NCBI RefSeq assembly: GCF_000150275.1
Contig: NW_002060945.1
Location: 7,631,684 to 7,695,683 of the forward strand
DNA length: 64,000 nucleotides
Reading direction: 5' to 3'
DNA from: Trichoplax adhaerens
Lineage: Eukaryota; Placozoa; Uniplacotomia; Trichoplacea; Trichoplacidae
Position 1 is the stretch's first letter. Each line of letters opens with the position of its first letter. The position numbers and the translations under genes were made by a program. The notes under the pieces were generated by a model. It made no database searches. It was not told the origin of the DNA and saw only the letters and a program-made list of their open reading frames with translations. Shown here piece after piece: positions 50,290 to 62,225 of the stretch.

Positions 50290-53018
50290 CTAGGAACTTG
50301 ATGGGACGTCTATGGGTTCATTGCTACCTTTATACGCAAATTCTAGTGATTTGCAAACAACTTGCATATCATTCTCGATGGTTTTTGCCCAATTCTCTAC
50401 ATCTCCAATTTCCTAGTGAAGTAAGCATAACATTATTAGCGATGCTTCAATGGAGAAACCATCAGAATAATTGAAGATGGAGTCGATAATAGTAGCATAT
50501 CCGCAGTTGTATTGTGTTTTCTTACACGAAACGGCAGTGTGTAATATAGGGGTATAATCGGACGAAAATTATGTAGATGGGTTTATACTAATAAGCCAGA
50601 TATTAGGCAGTATTGATATACCGTGATAAAAGCAGTAGGCAGTTGAAAGGACGATATGCTGAATTCAATAAATATTGCAAATACGAGTACCTTTAAGGAT
50701 TGATTAAAGCCATCCACCAGTCCCATCCATTGTGATGCAACTTTACTGTACTCAGCTGTAAGCGATAAAAATATAATGTTCAAGATATTAATAATTCAGA
50801 GATTTCGCAGTTACGAAGTAGTTTATATAATATTTCTGAACTGTAATTATTCCGTAAATATTGAAATAAAAGGTAATTTCAAGTCATAGTAGTAGCAGTA
50901 GCTGGCTTTGTATAAAAAAACTAGACTTGGAAAGGTGCAGCAGAAACAACTTACAGGAAAGGAACAATTTTACCTGTATGAATTTGTAACTGCTTCAATT
51001 CTTGATCCAGTTTCTTTTGATTTTGGTATGCTGTCGCAACACTAATACATCAGGAAATAGTTAGATTCGAGATTTTAGTAATATTACAATTACTATATTT
51101 AAAATAAATTCAAAGTCTATGCTGCAAAAAAGTAAAGAAAGAGGATTCCAGATTGCTCATGGAGTAAGAAATAGCGCTAAATCATTATTAATTAATTACA
51201 CAAGAGAGAATATGCGTGTATACCCTGTATTCATTTTATCTACCAAGGCATTTCCAAAGGCTACGCAAGATTCCATTGCTTCTTTTTTCAACTTTTCTGT
51301 AAATCGTAAAATAAGTATCTGTATCAATCAACTTTAACCAAATTGAGACAGGTCAAGGTTGTAGAAAATTGTATCCACTAGGGTTATAAAATCGTAACTG
51401 TACTAACTACTGTGGGTCCTTAGCAGACTATAGCATACTCGTATCGTGGTATTAGATTGAAATTTTTGTAACAGTTTGGAAAGATGTAAACGACGGCGTT
51501 CCATAGAAAGTGAATTTATTTTCGAGAGTTAAATCAAGTTCATTGGGATATGCAATTCCAGTTTACATCAGTTGTGATTTGATGAGTGCGGATAAGTCAA
51601 AATATATAGCGTAGTAATTAATTTAATTATTTATAAGAACATTTTCAGGTATCAAACGCAGTTAGACTTATCGATTTGCTGCAAATTCTCTAACAGACTG
51701 ATGTAATCTGGCTAAGAATGGCGTAAACGTTATACATGCTGTGTATTTGAATACTGAGTGAACGATATTACAACTACTACGTACGCGTGTTCGAGTACTG
51801 TATATTGTACACAGCAAGCATACTAAGCGTGACTATTTTTAAGGTTGAAAACGTTCTTAGGAATAACTGTCATAAAAAATATATTTAACAGCAAATATAT
51901 ACTTGTATACAGTATAGTTTAAACAACTTCATTGAACTTTGAAACTGTGCCATTATGGCAGGTAGATTGAATATATTATTAAAGAAGGTAATTGATTGAT
52001 GCTTGTTCATCAGTTTACACGATAGCGTATTACTTAATCTCTTACCTTGGTTTGCAATTGTAAAATTAGGAAATGACAGTTGGACTGCTAACTATTGTAC
52101 TGCAGATATACAGTATATAACATAGGCAGTTTTAATGGCATATCAGCATATACTGTACTGTGCAGTTTGCTGTTGAGAAAACAGATAGGATGGGTACTAG
52201 GTGAATTGCAATCTGCCGATGTCAACGATGCTTATTAAATATTCGTAGAATGTTCATTGGTTAGCATTCTTGAGTTCGAATTGTACGATAAGATATCGTC
52301 GAAATATTCCACTATTTCAAAGTTTAGAAGATAATCTTCCCTTGTACCTGACTGAACTATTCCTTAGTCGTGATATATTCTGTAGACTGTCTTTTTAGAA
52401 ATGCATCAAGTCTTGGAGGTGTTTCCTGGAATTCACTATGTCATTTATGTTTTGAATTGTACGTACAAGTGTATTACTTTTTATTCGTTCGATTGTTTAC
52501 CAGGCTAAAATGAATTCTTCCCATGTGCATCACTAAACTATTCTTTAGTTGTGATATATCTTATAGGCTGTCAATTCATTATTTTAGACATATTTGTAGC
52601 AAGAGGTATTTCATGGAATTGGATATCATCCTGCCATTTAATATTGTTTTTAATTCATTGTCATTATCCATACGAATACATCACTTTGTCCACTTACTAC
52701 ACGATATGATATTACTGATAGATTGAATTGATGAAATGATCCTTGAATTATTTTACTCTCTGAACGGAATGAACTGATGAAATGACAGGATTCACGGCTA
52801 GTACTCTGTTGTACGAAGGTTTATCCTAGAGAAAACTGCAGCCTGATCTAGTTCAATTGGTTTTGCCTTTCTACTCAACATGCCAGTTCGATATTGCCCA
52901 AATTGAAGTTGTATTGTATTGGGATAACAATATATCAAATAGACAGTAGTAATGCACCTTGCTCTTCCTTTGCAGCAGCTTGTTTAGCTTGATGCTTGCG
53001 TACAATATTGGATAGCAT
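50290..53018 (-). CDS. BLOC1S1: BLOC-1 subunit 1 (BLOC1S1/GCN5L1)
   Basis: Shared subunit of the BLOC-1 and BORC complexes, which act in endosome sorting and lysosome positioning on the cytosolic face. Five exons in transcript order: 53018-52958, 51296-51224, 51041-50974, 50755-50691, 50412-50290. Phases close to 129 aa; the human protein is about 125 aa. Exon 1 encodes MLSNIVRKHQAKQ, like the animal MLSxLLKEHQAKQ start. Exon 2 gives FGNALVDKMNTG. Exon 3 gives VATAYQNQKKLDQELKQLQ, a typical coiled-coil stretch. Exon 4 gives VASQWMGLVDGFNQSLK. Exon 5 opens with EIGDVENWAKTIENDM, the family's best-conserved C-terminal block. Small size, helical heptads and motif order make the assignment firm. 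Intron 1 is about 1.66 kb, much longer than the others. The gene is divergent from RETREG, 2.3 kb away. Confidence 0.95.
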
Positions 53019-55340
53019 CTTCTCTTAATGGCCACCTCGTTGCTGTTGCAAAATGTTAGCGCTCGATTGCAAAAGCCAAAATCAATAATGCGATAGTACA
53101 GTACAGGAGTTGATTCTGATGGTATCAAACCGAGCTATAATGATCATCTGCTACTGCATACAGTACTGTATACTGTACTACCAGAGTGAGTACCAATACA
53201 CTACAGTACTGTACACTGTACCGTTACCTTGCAACATTGACAATATGAATCAGTCCTTCCGAAGCACGGACGGACTACCTCAAAGAAAGTAAGAGAACAA
53301 ACAGGGTCCGTCTTCGTTGAATCCCAAATTTTGTGGAGACCAACTATTTTTATTGATCATCTCAAGTGAACAGTATGTCTGAAATGATCACTATATACTG
53401 CCCAGTGTCCACCATGGTCGTGTAAAATAATTAGCTGCTTGCTTTTAGTGGTAGTGCACAGTATAGTAGAATGAGCAGGAAAATAAATGATCAAGCCCCT
53501 CTCTATTTGGAAGTGCATACTATTGATCGTCCCTCTCTCTCTTTCTAGTAGTGTAGTTATGGTAGAACTCTACTGTAGAACTATAGAGATATCAAAAAAA
53601 AAAATAAAATACTGTATGAGTAGAACCCAATCGGCCACTGCTCTTCATACAGTGCTTCGCTTATTTGTTTACTTTACTGAGTCCAATACAGTACAGTGTT
53701 TCACTCATCAGTTTAGGGAATGTGGGTGTACCAAGACTCAGTATCGAAGAGAATTTGTATTCCAAAAGATATATAGATTCAAGGACAGATGAAGCTTTGA
53801 ATTACAATACACTAGATCAGTCTAGATGTAGTCTTCTCTTTTTGGTTAAGCAGTTCTGTGAAATAAGAACTTAGAAAAGTCATAAACGCCATTCTCACTT
53901 TATCGTTACCAGGCTTTCCTCAATGCATAAGTACCCCTTTGTTTCCTGCATCTAGTAGTTTTGATAAGAAAGTGAGGGACATCTTTTATCTTCATTTACA
54001 TATTCTATAAGGTGCCGCAAATTATAAATTACATTTGTTCTACTCGTATAAGTGATCCACTACAACACCATGGATTACTAAATCATCCACTAAATCATCC
54101 ATTGATTTAGTATAGTGCGTAATCGTGCACTGATCCCTTATCAATAATGTATTACTAGTAATCCCTGATACCTACTAGGTAACTCACTCTAAATAATTTA
54201 TTGGTACATTATTTATACAGTATACATTTCTATTTACGACTACACTGGAGATCTGGAAATGGAATGTAAAATGTTTAATCCAAATAATCAAGAAAAAAAA
54301 AGAATAATAAAAATAAAAATTGTTGCACTGTCCAATTTTCAAACATTAAATGCATCATGCAATTTAAATTGTACAAGGAGCTATAAACAGTCATCGTATA
54401 TGTAGCCAAATTTGAGCTACACAAATCGTCATAAGAGGCAGTTGCTTCAGGGACTGCTTGTAAAAACAAGATCTCAACGAATCAGTAAATTTCGTCCAGA
54501 ATAAATAATTAATTCGTTTATTTATTTTTTTTCTACATAGACAATATACGTACTGTACTGTACATTACAGCATGTTATACAGTACTATATGAAACATGTT
54601 GATTTCTTGTTATGATGCTACTGATTACAGTACTTCACTTGTCGAGTACAGTGTATAGTACGGTACACTGTAGCAGAAATGGACTGTACTGTACCGTACC
54701 GTAGTCTACAGTGTATAGTACTGTACACTGTACCACAAAGGCATTGCCCATACAGTACTGTACTGTATTGTACAGTACAGTACAGTACAGTACAGTACAG
54801 ACTGTACACTAGAGTACAGTACCATACCGTTGTCTACAGTGCGCAGTACTGTACACTGTACCACAAATAGCGTTGTTGATTCCCTAGTACAGTATACTGT
54901 AGTATAATGTTGAATGTTATGGCAAAATTGTTGAACATAAATAACTTAATGTTAAAAATCTCGATAAAGCTTCTAATTAATTATTTGAAAACTATTCATA
55001 CAGTACTGTACAGTACTGTAGCAGGATTAGAATGCACCAAAACGATCACCACAGTCTTCAGTGTTCACTAGGCTCGCCTTGAGTATGGTACTGTACTGTA
55101 CACTGTACTGTACTCGATCACTTAGTGGACCGTAATCAAATGACACGAACGAGGCCATCGATGGACAGTCATTGTACGGTACTGTACCGTAAAATAAATA
55201 TGCACCAGTAAGTTTTGCGACAACCAAGATTTTTTTCCATGACAAAAGAAAAACATTTGTAAAGACTTTTGGACAAGCGATTTCTAAATTAACTACTATC
55301 AAATCAAGAAAAAGTGCAGACCACTGTGAGATATTGTAAG
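53019..55340. other. Divergent spacer between BLOC1S1 and RETREG, rich in GTAC palindromes
   Basis: Should contain both promoters. A possible small plus-strand exon at 53247-53290 opens with ATG and ends at a GTAAGA donor (product begins MNQSFRSTDGLPQR), but I found no downstream exon in frame. Palindromic TACAGTACTGTA-type clusters occur at 53150-53225, 54540-54880 and 54990-55190. Confidence 0.45.
54540..54880. repeat. Palindromic TACAGTACTGTAC cluster
   Basis: Nearly the whole stretch is made of overlapping self-complementary words (TACAGTAC, GTACTGTAC, ACAGTGTATAGTACTGTACA). It includes a short pure run of the 5-mer GTACA near 54770-54800. Because it is palindromic, it produces open frames on both strands (54618-54809 and 54679-54870) rich in Tyr, Cys and Val, which are artefacts. 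An imperfect unit of about 130 bp containing TCTACAGTGTATAGTACTGT and ACACTGTACCACAAA is repeated around 54650, 54700 and 54835. Confidence 0.85.
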
Positions 55341-58300
55341 ATGGCTATGGAAACGCATGTAGGATCCAATCCATCATTACCCACCGATGATGAAAACGAT
55401 CTTCAAGAAGCAGTAGAAGAGGAATGGATACGCTTGTCCAAGTATCTCCATCAATTTCAGCCTGAAATACAATACTTGCAAGACGTATTGACATGGAAAA
55501 ATGCTCGCCATTCCATGGCTGTATTTCTCATCATTAACAGTGTTTTCCTATGGTAAATGCATGCTGTAATAGTAAATCCATTGATATGGACTCGTTGATA
55601 TGTAGTGCTATTGCTTGATAGCATCAGGCTAGTTTACTCTATTGGATGTATTCTAAGCTATAAATTGATACGCCACGGATTCATGGCTTGTTTTGTTTAA
55701 TCATTTTTATTTATCCTATGCCTATTGACTATTCCTGTTAGGTACAGTAATACTATAGGACAACGAATTTTTATTATATCACTAACGACGACATCGCTTT
55801 CCCTTTCTTTGCCACAAATTGAACAGAAAATGACTAACCGAATGAATTTAGGTAGGATTGAATACAGGACGATGAAAGTTTTACACACCCTTGATAATTA
55901 GAATTTCTTACTTGTCTGTGCGGTTATGATATTGTAACTTACAATTTGAAAGAACATGAACAAGACTAAAGTACTTCTCAAGTGATGAGTGATACCATTA
56001 CTTTATATGTATATTTATATATGCATAGATACTAGTTGTTTAATGAATTTTACAGTATCGTCATGTATTAAAGCGAGCAGAAGATGCAATAATGTTACAA
56101 ATAGCATTTTGTGATTCAAGATGCGATAGTTTGTTAGGAGTGTTAGCGTTTTCCACTGTGTTGACATTTACTGTCAACTGTACTACTCACAAAGTAGAAG
56201 TGTAGTTAAGTAGAATTCTGCAATGTCAGTGAGGTGGAATGAAACCCTTTTAATTCACTGCTACACTCGTGCAAGAATAGTCCGTATAGAAAATGTTAAT
56301 CACACCTTTTTCCTCCTTCCTAGGATGGAAAGAATTCTACAATCAGGTTTTATCTCGGTAAGTTGTAATCTAAAAAATGCCTTACTTTTGTTGTGCTTTT
56401 TGCGTGTTCGTAACCAGAAATATTGTACAGATAACTAAATTATTCTGTTGAACTGGGTGTTTATTTAATCTTGATGAATACATTATCTCTGATTACGTCA
56501 CTCATCATAAGGCAATTTTAATCGTTGAACTTATCGAATGGCCGTCAAATAGAATTACTTTCTACAAATACTTATTTTTATTTACGTGTTAAAACTTCAT
56601 CTCTTTAATCCTCGCAAATAATGCGTTCTAAAGAATGCCTTAAATAGAGCATATTTTTAATTACCAAAGATAACATTGTTAGTCCAGGATATTGTCGGTA
56701 TTACACCCCATCTGAATGCCGGTTTTATTAAGATTGATACAATTGAACATTAATGTGTCGTTGACTAATGCAAGGGTAGATCGTGATCTCGCTAATGAAT
56801 CATTTCAGATTTCATTTACTATAGCAATTTGAATCTCTAAAAGTGATAGAATCGGAAGTATCCCGACATCACCACATTTGAGTATTGTACAGTACTGTGC
56901 TATGCACACAAACGATTAAAATGTCCTTATATTAACTACCCGATAATTACTAGAGGTATTGAAATGTTGTCGCCTGCATATAAGAATAATTGAGTAGAAC
57001 TTTTAGTCATTAAAAATTAATTTCTTTGTTCTGAATTTAATGCGTATTTCTTATCCTGTAGACTTGAGACCGAAGAGCAGTTATTTAACATCGACAAAGT
57101 TAGTCAACTATCAATTCGTTACAAGGAAATTGTAGTTGCCTATGTCCGATCCAGAAATGTTCAACCGTTACAGGTATTGTTGCTACGTATAGGTATTTGA
57201 GCTTATGTAAACATGATGTTGCAGTGGAAACGTTAACTTATAGAAAAAAACAATATCCTGCTAATCATTCTATCTGATTGCCTTTTTGTCTCTTTCCTAC
57301 CTAGTTTTGGAGTATCCTGATAGCCTCTACCTGCACGGTATACGCTTTACTTTATCATATTACGAGAAAACTACTATTAGGCTATGTGCTTAGTAAGTTT
57401 TTCATACCAAGTTGAAACAATTCAATTGGAGACCGAAATTAAAGCATTGATTTATTATTTTCTTTTGCTATGGCAGGTATAACACTATTTTTTACACCAT
57501 ATATCATCCACCATCAAGTATTGAAACGACTAGTTGATTTCTTACCTAAATTCATAGATAGATATAGTAAGTTCTCAGGCCATCATGACAATCATATTTA
57601 ATTTACTTAATTATGATAGCTTAGTAATTGCTTGTTCTTGGTTAACAATTTAGGTAAGCCTGACGCTAGTCAAGACGGTGAAACGTCAATCTTTGCGGTA
57701 GATTCGAGTGCACTGTGCAAAGAAACAGATGATCAGGTTATGGCCAGTAGTCTTGTTTCAATTGGTGAATTTGAGCCCTCAGGCCTAAATAGCGTCAATA
57801 AAGGTAATAACTGAAATATAGCAATTACCTATGAATCTACTAGAATTGTACTGAAGTGGCACAATCTTATTTCGGTATATTAATGGTATTATTTATTTCA
57901 GAATCTGATATTGAAGCGGAAAGCGAAGAGATTTCAAACTCACAAATTGTAGACAATCCACCAGTTGCACCCCAACTTTCGCAACAAAGTGATATTGGAA
58001 ATCCAGATATCGATTCTTTACATGAGTTTTACCCAATTATAGATGCAAACGGCGATGATTCTAAAAGTGATTTACCTCGCGAAGACAGAGAGAGGCTAAC
58101 AAAGGAAGCATTAGATCCTGAAACAGATTCATTATTAGATTTCTATCCACCCGGCTTGGACCGTGTAGATTCTGCCAAAGTGCATAGGCTAGAAACTCAT
58201 AAAGAAGTTCCCGAAAATAGTCAAGATCATACTGAACAAGGTCAAATGGAAGAAAGTGACCACACTTCTGCTAATGATATAAATGATTACGTAATAGTGG

Positions 58301-58629
58301 AGCCTGTAGACGATCAAGAAATCTGCGATAGTTACCAACCAGCTATATCTCAAAATCTTTTTCCAATTACAACTACTGTAACTACAGCACAACCATCTAA
58401 TGTATCTGTGGAACAGCTAGGCGTACGGGCTCATGAATCCAGTAATTCACCGTTATTAAATTCATCCTTTTCTACTTTTGAAAATGAGATTAGTAGTGTT
58501 TCTACTGCAAATCTTAGTGATATGACTGTATCAAATTATGGTAATAACAGTGAAAATGGCAGCACTCAAATTAGTACACGTAACGATGAATATGAAATTA
58601 TTAAACATTCGGAAGTCAGTCAGGAATAA
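55341..58629 (+). CDS. RETREG: RETREG/FAM134 family ER-phagy receptor
   Basis: Reticulon-homology ER membrane protein that bends ER tubules and links them to autophagosomes through an LC3-interacting motif (family role). Eight exons: 55341-55552, 55742-55851, 56324-56357, 57062-57173, 57305-57392, 57477-57566, 57654-57803, 57902-58629. They close to 507 aa. The two membrane hairpins lie at about residues 57-95 and 157-205, separated by a helical linker that includes WKEFYNQ. The tail is long and acidic. SSALCKETDDQVMASSL matches the vertebrate SALC-containing segment that follows the hairpins. DEYEII near the C-terminus (core Y496 to I499) sits where vertebrates have DDFELL followed by an SEL motif; here it is followed by KHSEV. 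A second LIR-like core, YVIV at 395-398, is preceded by acidic and Asn residues. Start chosen at 55341; an upstream in-frame ATG exists at 55314. Doubled AATAAA at 59117-59127. Confidence 0.88.
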
Positions 58630-59116
58630 TGTCTTGGGAGAGTTGGTTATAAGAAAAGGTTACAGTAACCGTTACAAGAGGAATACTTTTAATATACTAT
58701 CTTAATGCACGCGTTTATGTATATGTGCCACTGATGCATATTTTTAAAACCACTATTATGTAATCCATGATACATTTATTATATTATTGATTGAGCATAC
58801 TGTAGCTATAAAGATACTAATGCCCATTTTACATTGCAATTTATCATTTATGGCTTTGGCTTCCTAAAACGAATTATACTCATTATGGTACCGTGATCGT
58901 GAAATGTTTTTCATAAAGGTCCGGATGATTTCTACTCTGAAGCTACTTTATACGCGAAGTGATTTTGCTTAGATCATGTATGATATCAAAATTTGTAAAT
59001 ATGGTATAAATTCTCGGTCATTATTACTAGCAAACCCTAAAAACCTATATGGTGAATATAGCGTTTCTTAAACTGAATTGCCAAACTGAATGTAGCGCTG
59101 AAACTACTGTATTGCA

Positions 59117-59127
59117 AATAAAATAAA
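59117..59127 (+). terminator. Likely RETREG poly(A) signal, doubled AATAAA
   Basis: Two overlapping AATAAA hexamers about 490 bp after the RETREG stop. They are the first I see downstream on this strand. Confidence 0.5.
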
Positions 59128-59343
59128 TTTCATCATTGATGAACTTCATAGATTTACTACGTAGCTGATACTATCGTAATGATGGTGAGGTAAATACACT
59201 GGTATACATCGTTCCTACACATACAAAATGATACAATGCATATTAAAAGTCTATCTAAAAGCTCCGTAGTAAAAGGAGAGGGTTAACAAGTCAATGAGAG
59301 ATCAAAAAATTTCATTAATTTAAAGTCTTTTCGTAATTATTTC

Positions 59344-59349
59344 TTTATT
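59344..59349 (-). terminator. Likely eL43 poly(A) signal
   Basis: AATAAA on the minus strand about 60 bp after the eL43 stop, a normal distance for a ribosomal-protein gene with a short 3' UTR. Confidence 0.6.
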
Positions 59350-59410
59350 AGTGTCTTGCAGTCATATATTCAAAAGCAAACAAATGTTTCCTGTTCGAAA
59401 AGGTATTGCT

Positions 59411-61193
59411 CTAGATTTCTTGTAATCCTCGAAGACGACGAATGGTACTTCTTGCTGTTACAGCGGCAACGGTGCTACATTCAAGAAAGGAACAACTTTT
59501 AGAGAATATTTCTAAGCACACTTTTACTGCCTTGATATCACGTAGTAACCCAAAAAGAAATTTAAAAAGATACAACAATTTACAGTATAGTTCCTACCTT
59601 GGTACGTATGCACCACCAGCAACTGACTTATTACACTTTCGGCAATTCCAAATGCCAACATTACTTCGTGCTAATACGCACTATAAGTATGAGATACATT
59701 TGTATTACAAACAGCCAAATATAATGTATTCAATATATATTGGTCAAATGTAATATCACTAGATGTAAAAAGTTGAGTTCATTAATTAAATAATCAAAGT
59801 TATGAAGCTTACCTTTCCACAAAAACTGCATGGATAGCGCTTATGTTGAGAAATTTCAATTTTCTTTATCATTTTTCTTAATGAAGCACCGTAACGTGTG
59901 CCGTACTTTCCTACAACACCAACTTTTCGTGTACGCTTGGCCTATAGGAATTACACAAACATGTAACCATAAAAGAATAGGTTAATGTCTGTCTAACATA
60001 CAGCACAGCATAGTACACATCCACACACATATCCATTTACGTAGGGCGCAGTACACTCGATGCGCTCATTCTCAGCTTTAAATAACGCAAAGTTCTTGAC
60101 AACGATTATCGTAACTATGGCCATCTAAAACTATTGCCAGCGATTATACGCGTAAACATCAGACATTGATAGTCATCCCTACAGAAGTAATTCGTACAAT
60201 ACTAATACGATTCTAATGTATCTGATGGAATACTGAATACTGTACGGCATAAAGCAAAAAAATTTGGATAGCTACACTACTGTGGTATACTACAGCATAA
60301 CTACATAAAGAGTTATCTAAGCTGTAGCAACAGTTACAAAAGCGTTAGTGTGATTATTGATTATTATAATTATAAAGTAATTGCCGTCGTCTAGGATTAA
60401 AGGGTTAATACTACCGATATGATGTACAAATACTAATGGCATATATGCACAATAAAGTTCCTGAATTGACAGAACGATATACGATGAATGATATATGTAT
60501 GAAGTTATTTCACCTCCAAAGTGTGATCACCAATATTCTAGTTAAAGTAACGGCAACAAGTAAGAGTCTAACAAGACTAGCATTTATTCCACTTAGGCTA
60601 AATCAGGGCGAAAATTTCTATCTACTGCATCAACATATCATGGGCAATATGTGAAATTGTCCATGATCCACATCACAAAGGATCTTTGATCTCTAGTAAT
60701 CTTTCTGAAAGTTATATGGGGCATTTAATTATGCTCTAAACTAATCCTACTTCATTTTTAAAATCCAATACATCTCAGGAAAGGATATAACGTGAAGCTT
60801 TCTAGTATTACATCGATTGGAATCCGTATTACGTTCATCGTAGTCTATTCAACCTTTCTAAGCTCATTTGAATGTTCAGATAAATTGGAAATACATACAG
60901 ATACATAGTTGATCAGCTTAGTTATAATATATTATCTTCCACGTAGTAAGTAAAACTAGTTGGGTTAACACGAAGATAGTACAACCGGCCCGAGAACGGC
61001 ATTGCAAATGGCGTCCGATAGCCAAGAGCAAAGAAGTCAAATTTTATCAGTCAATTTCAATACTACACATTGATAATTTCAAAAAATAATTGCTAAATAA
61101 AAGTTTTAACATGTATGGTGCCTATTTTTAAAGGGTAAAATGGCTTCAATGGATACGGATGTCTACGATAGTGATGAGATTGCTACCTACCAT
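59411..61193 (-). CDS. RPL37A: Ribosomal protein eL43 (RPL37A)
   Basis: Large-subunit cytosolic ribosomal protein with a four-cysteine zinc ribbon. Exons in transcript order: 61193-61191 (ATG only, proposed), 59941-59813, 59680-59598, 59474-59411. Together they encode exactly 92 aa, the family length. The second exon gives [20 protein letters not shown] and later [11 protein letters not shown]. The third gives [20 protein letters not shown], supplying the second zinc CxxC, then AGGAYVP. The last exon ends in [12 protein letters not shown]. The three body exons are certain because each matches the family residue by residue. The start codon is less so: the body begins GCC right after an acceptor, so the ATG must be in a separate exon, as in vertebrate RPL37A. 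The best candidate is AAAATG followed by GTAGGT at 61191-61193, just after a pyrimidine tract. Intron 1 would be about 1.25 kb. Confidence 0.95.
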
Positions 61194-61227
61194 TTTGACT
61201 TGGTTTATCTTACAAAGCCACCACGTT

Positions 61228-61239
61228 GAGAAGGAGGAA
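61228..61239 (-). promoter_or_regulatory. Candidate 5' TOP tract of eL43
   Basis: On the minus strand TTCCTCCTTCTC lies about 35-45 bases before the proposed eL43 start codon. Ribosomal-protein mRNAs usually begin at a C within such a pyrimidine tract, which allows growth-dependent translation control. This supports the proposed ATG-only exon, but no transcript evidence is available here. Confidence 0.5.
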
Positions 61240-61289
61240 TTTGGCTTGGTGCGCTGCCTTTACAACCGACAGTCTCTTCGTTAGCCTAG

Positions 61290-61450
61290 TGTCATACTAC
61301 AGTATACTCTACAGTGTATAGCACTGTAGGTAACTACAGTACAGTACTGCAGTCCATAGTACCATACTGTATAGTACTGTACTGTACAGTACTGTACGGT
61401 TGTGTGTAAAAACTTGGAATACAGTACAGTACGCCAAATTATACGTACTG
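61290..61450. repeat. Palindromic TACAGTACTG cluster upstream of QPRT
   Basis: Dense overlapping words such as CTGTACTGTACAGTACTGTA and ACAGTACAGTAC. Same type as the cluster at 54540-54880. Open frames over it are artefacts. Confidence 0.8.
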
Positions 61451-61616
61451 TAGGTTGTCAGGCGTGGCGAGTTTGTACATCCGGTGCAGAGCACTTTATT
61501 AGAGGCTCTCATAATCTCTAGTGCTGGCCGATTAAACAGTAAAATGAAAATTTTCATATGACTAAGGAACGACTATTGATTGATCCGCATAGATCTGAAA
61601 CGGTATCAGTTTACGG

Positions 61617-62225
61617 TACTGTTCACTGTACAGTACAGCAAAGTACTGTGATTGACAGTGAGTTCTATAAATTAGGGTACAGTATCTGTCTATTTCATAC
61701 TGTAAGTCCCTAATATGGTAAACTACTGCATTCCATACTGGCAATTACTGTAAACCTGAGTGGCAGTAGTGATGGCTTGTCACTGAAGTTCTCAGTAATA
61801 GCCATAGAAATGTTCTAAAATCTTGATGTTAATTTGGAATGAGATTTCTATTCTCTTTAACTGCATAAAACTTCCTCAAATCGGATACTCGGCCTCCATA
61901 GTTTCTACAGTACTGTTCACTGTACAGTACAGAAAAGTACTGTGATTGACAGTGAGTTCTATAAATTAGGGTACAGTATCTGTCTATTTCATACTGTAAG
62001 TCCCTAATATGGTAAACTACTGCATTCCATACTGGCAATTACTGTAAACCTGAGTGGCAGTAGTGATGGCTTGTCACTGAAATTCTCAGTAATAGCCATA
62101 GAAATGTTGTAAAATCTTGATGTTAATTTGGAATGAGATTTCTATTCTCTTTAACTGCATAAAACTTCCTCAAATCGGATACTCGGCCTCCATAGTTTCT
62201 ACAGTACTGCACACTGTACAGTAGC
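61617..62225. repeat. 294-bp tandem duplication, two full copies plus a partial
   Basis: TACTGTTCACTGTACAGTAC starts at 61617 and again at 61911; the third start, at 62205 (TACTGCACACTG), breaks off after about 20 bases. Both intervals are 294 bp. The two full copies are almost identical except near the end of copy 1, where the boundary sequence differs. Each copy starts and ends in palindromic GTAC sequence, which may have seeded the duplication. It lies between the eL43 and QPRT start regions. Confidence 0.93.

Larger units (their letters stand above)
58630..59410. other. Convergent 3' flanks of RETREG and eL43
   Basis: No gene seen. The RETREG poly(A) signals (59117-59127, plus) and the eL43 signal (59344-59349, minus) are about 220 bp apart, so the two transcripts should end without overlapping. 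Confidence 0.5.

Noticed and set aside
54618-54870. Paired Tyr/Cys/Val-rich frames on both strands
   Set aside because: Produced by the self-complementary GTAC repeats, not by coding sequence.
59442-59753. 103-residue plus-strand open frame
   Set aside because: It is the antisense shadow of the last two eL43 exons, whose minus-strand frame matches the family residue by residue.
59942-59967. ATG followed by GTTACA near 59965 as the eL43 first exon
   Set aside because: It would leave an intron of about 23 bp, too short to splice. The site at 61191 fits better.
61562-62038. Two nearly identical 60-69 residue minus-strand frames
   Set aside because: Same frame repeated by the 294-bp duplication, with no domain or splice support.
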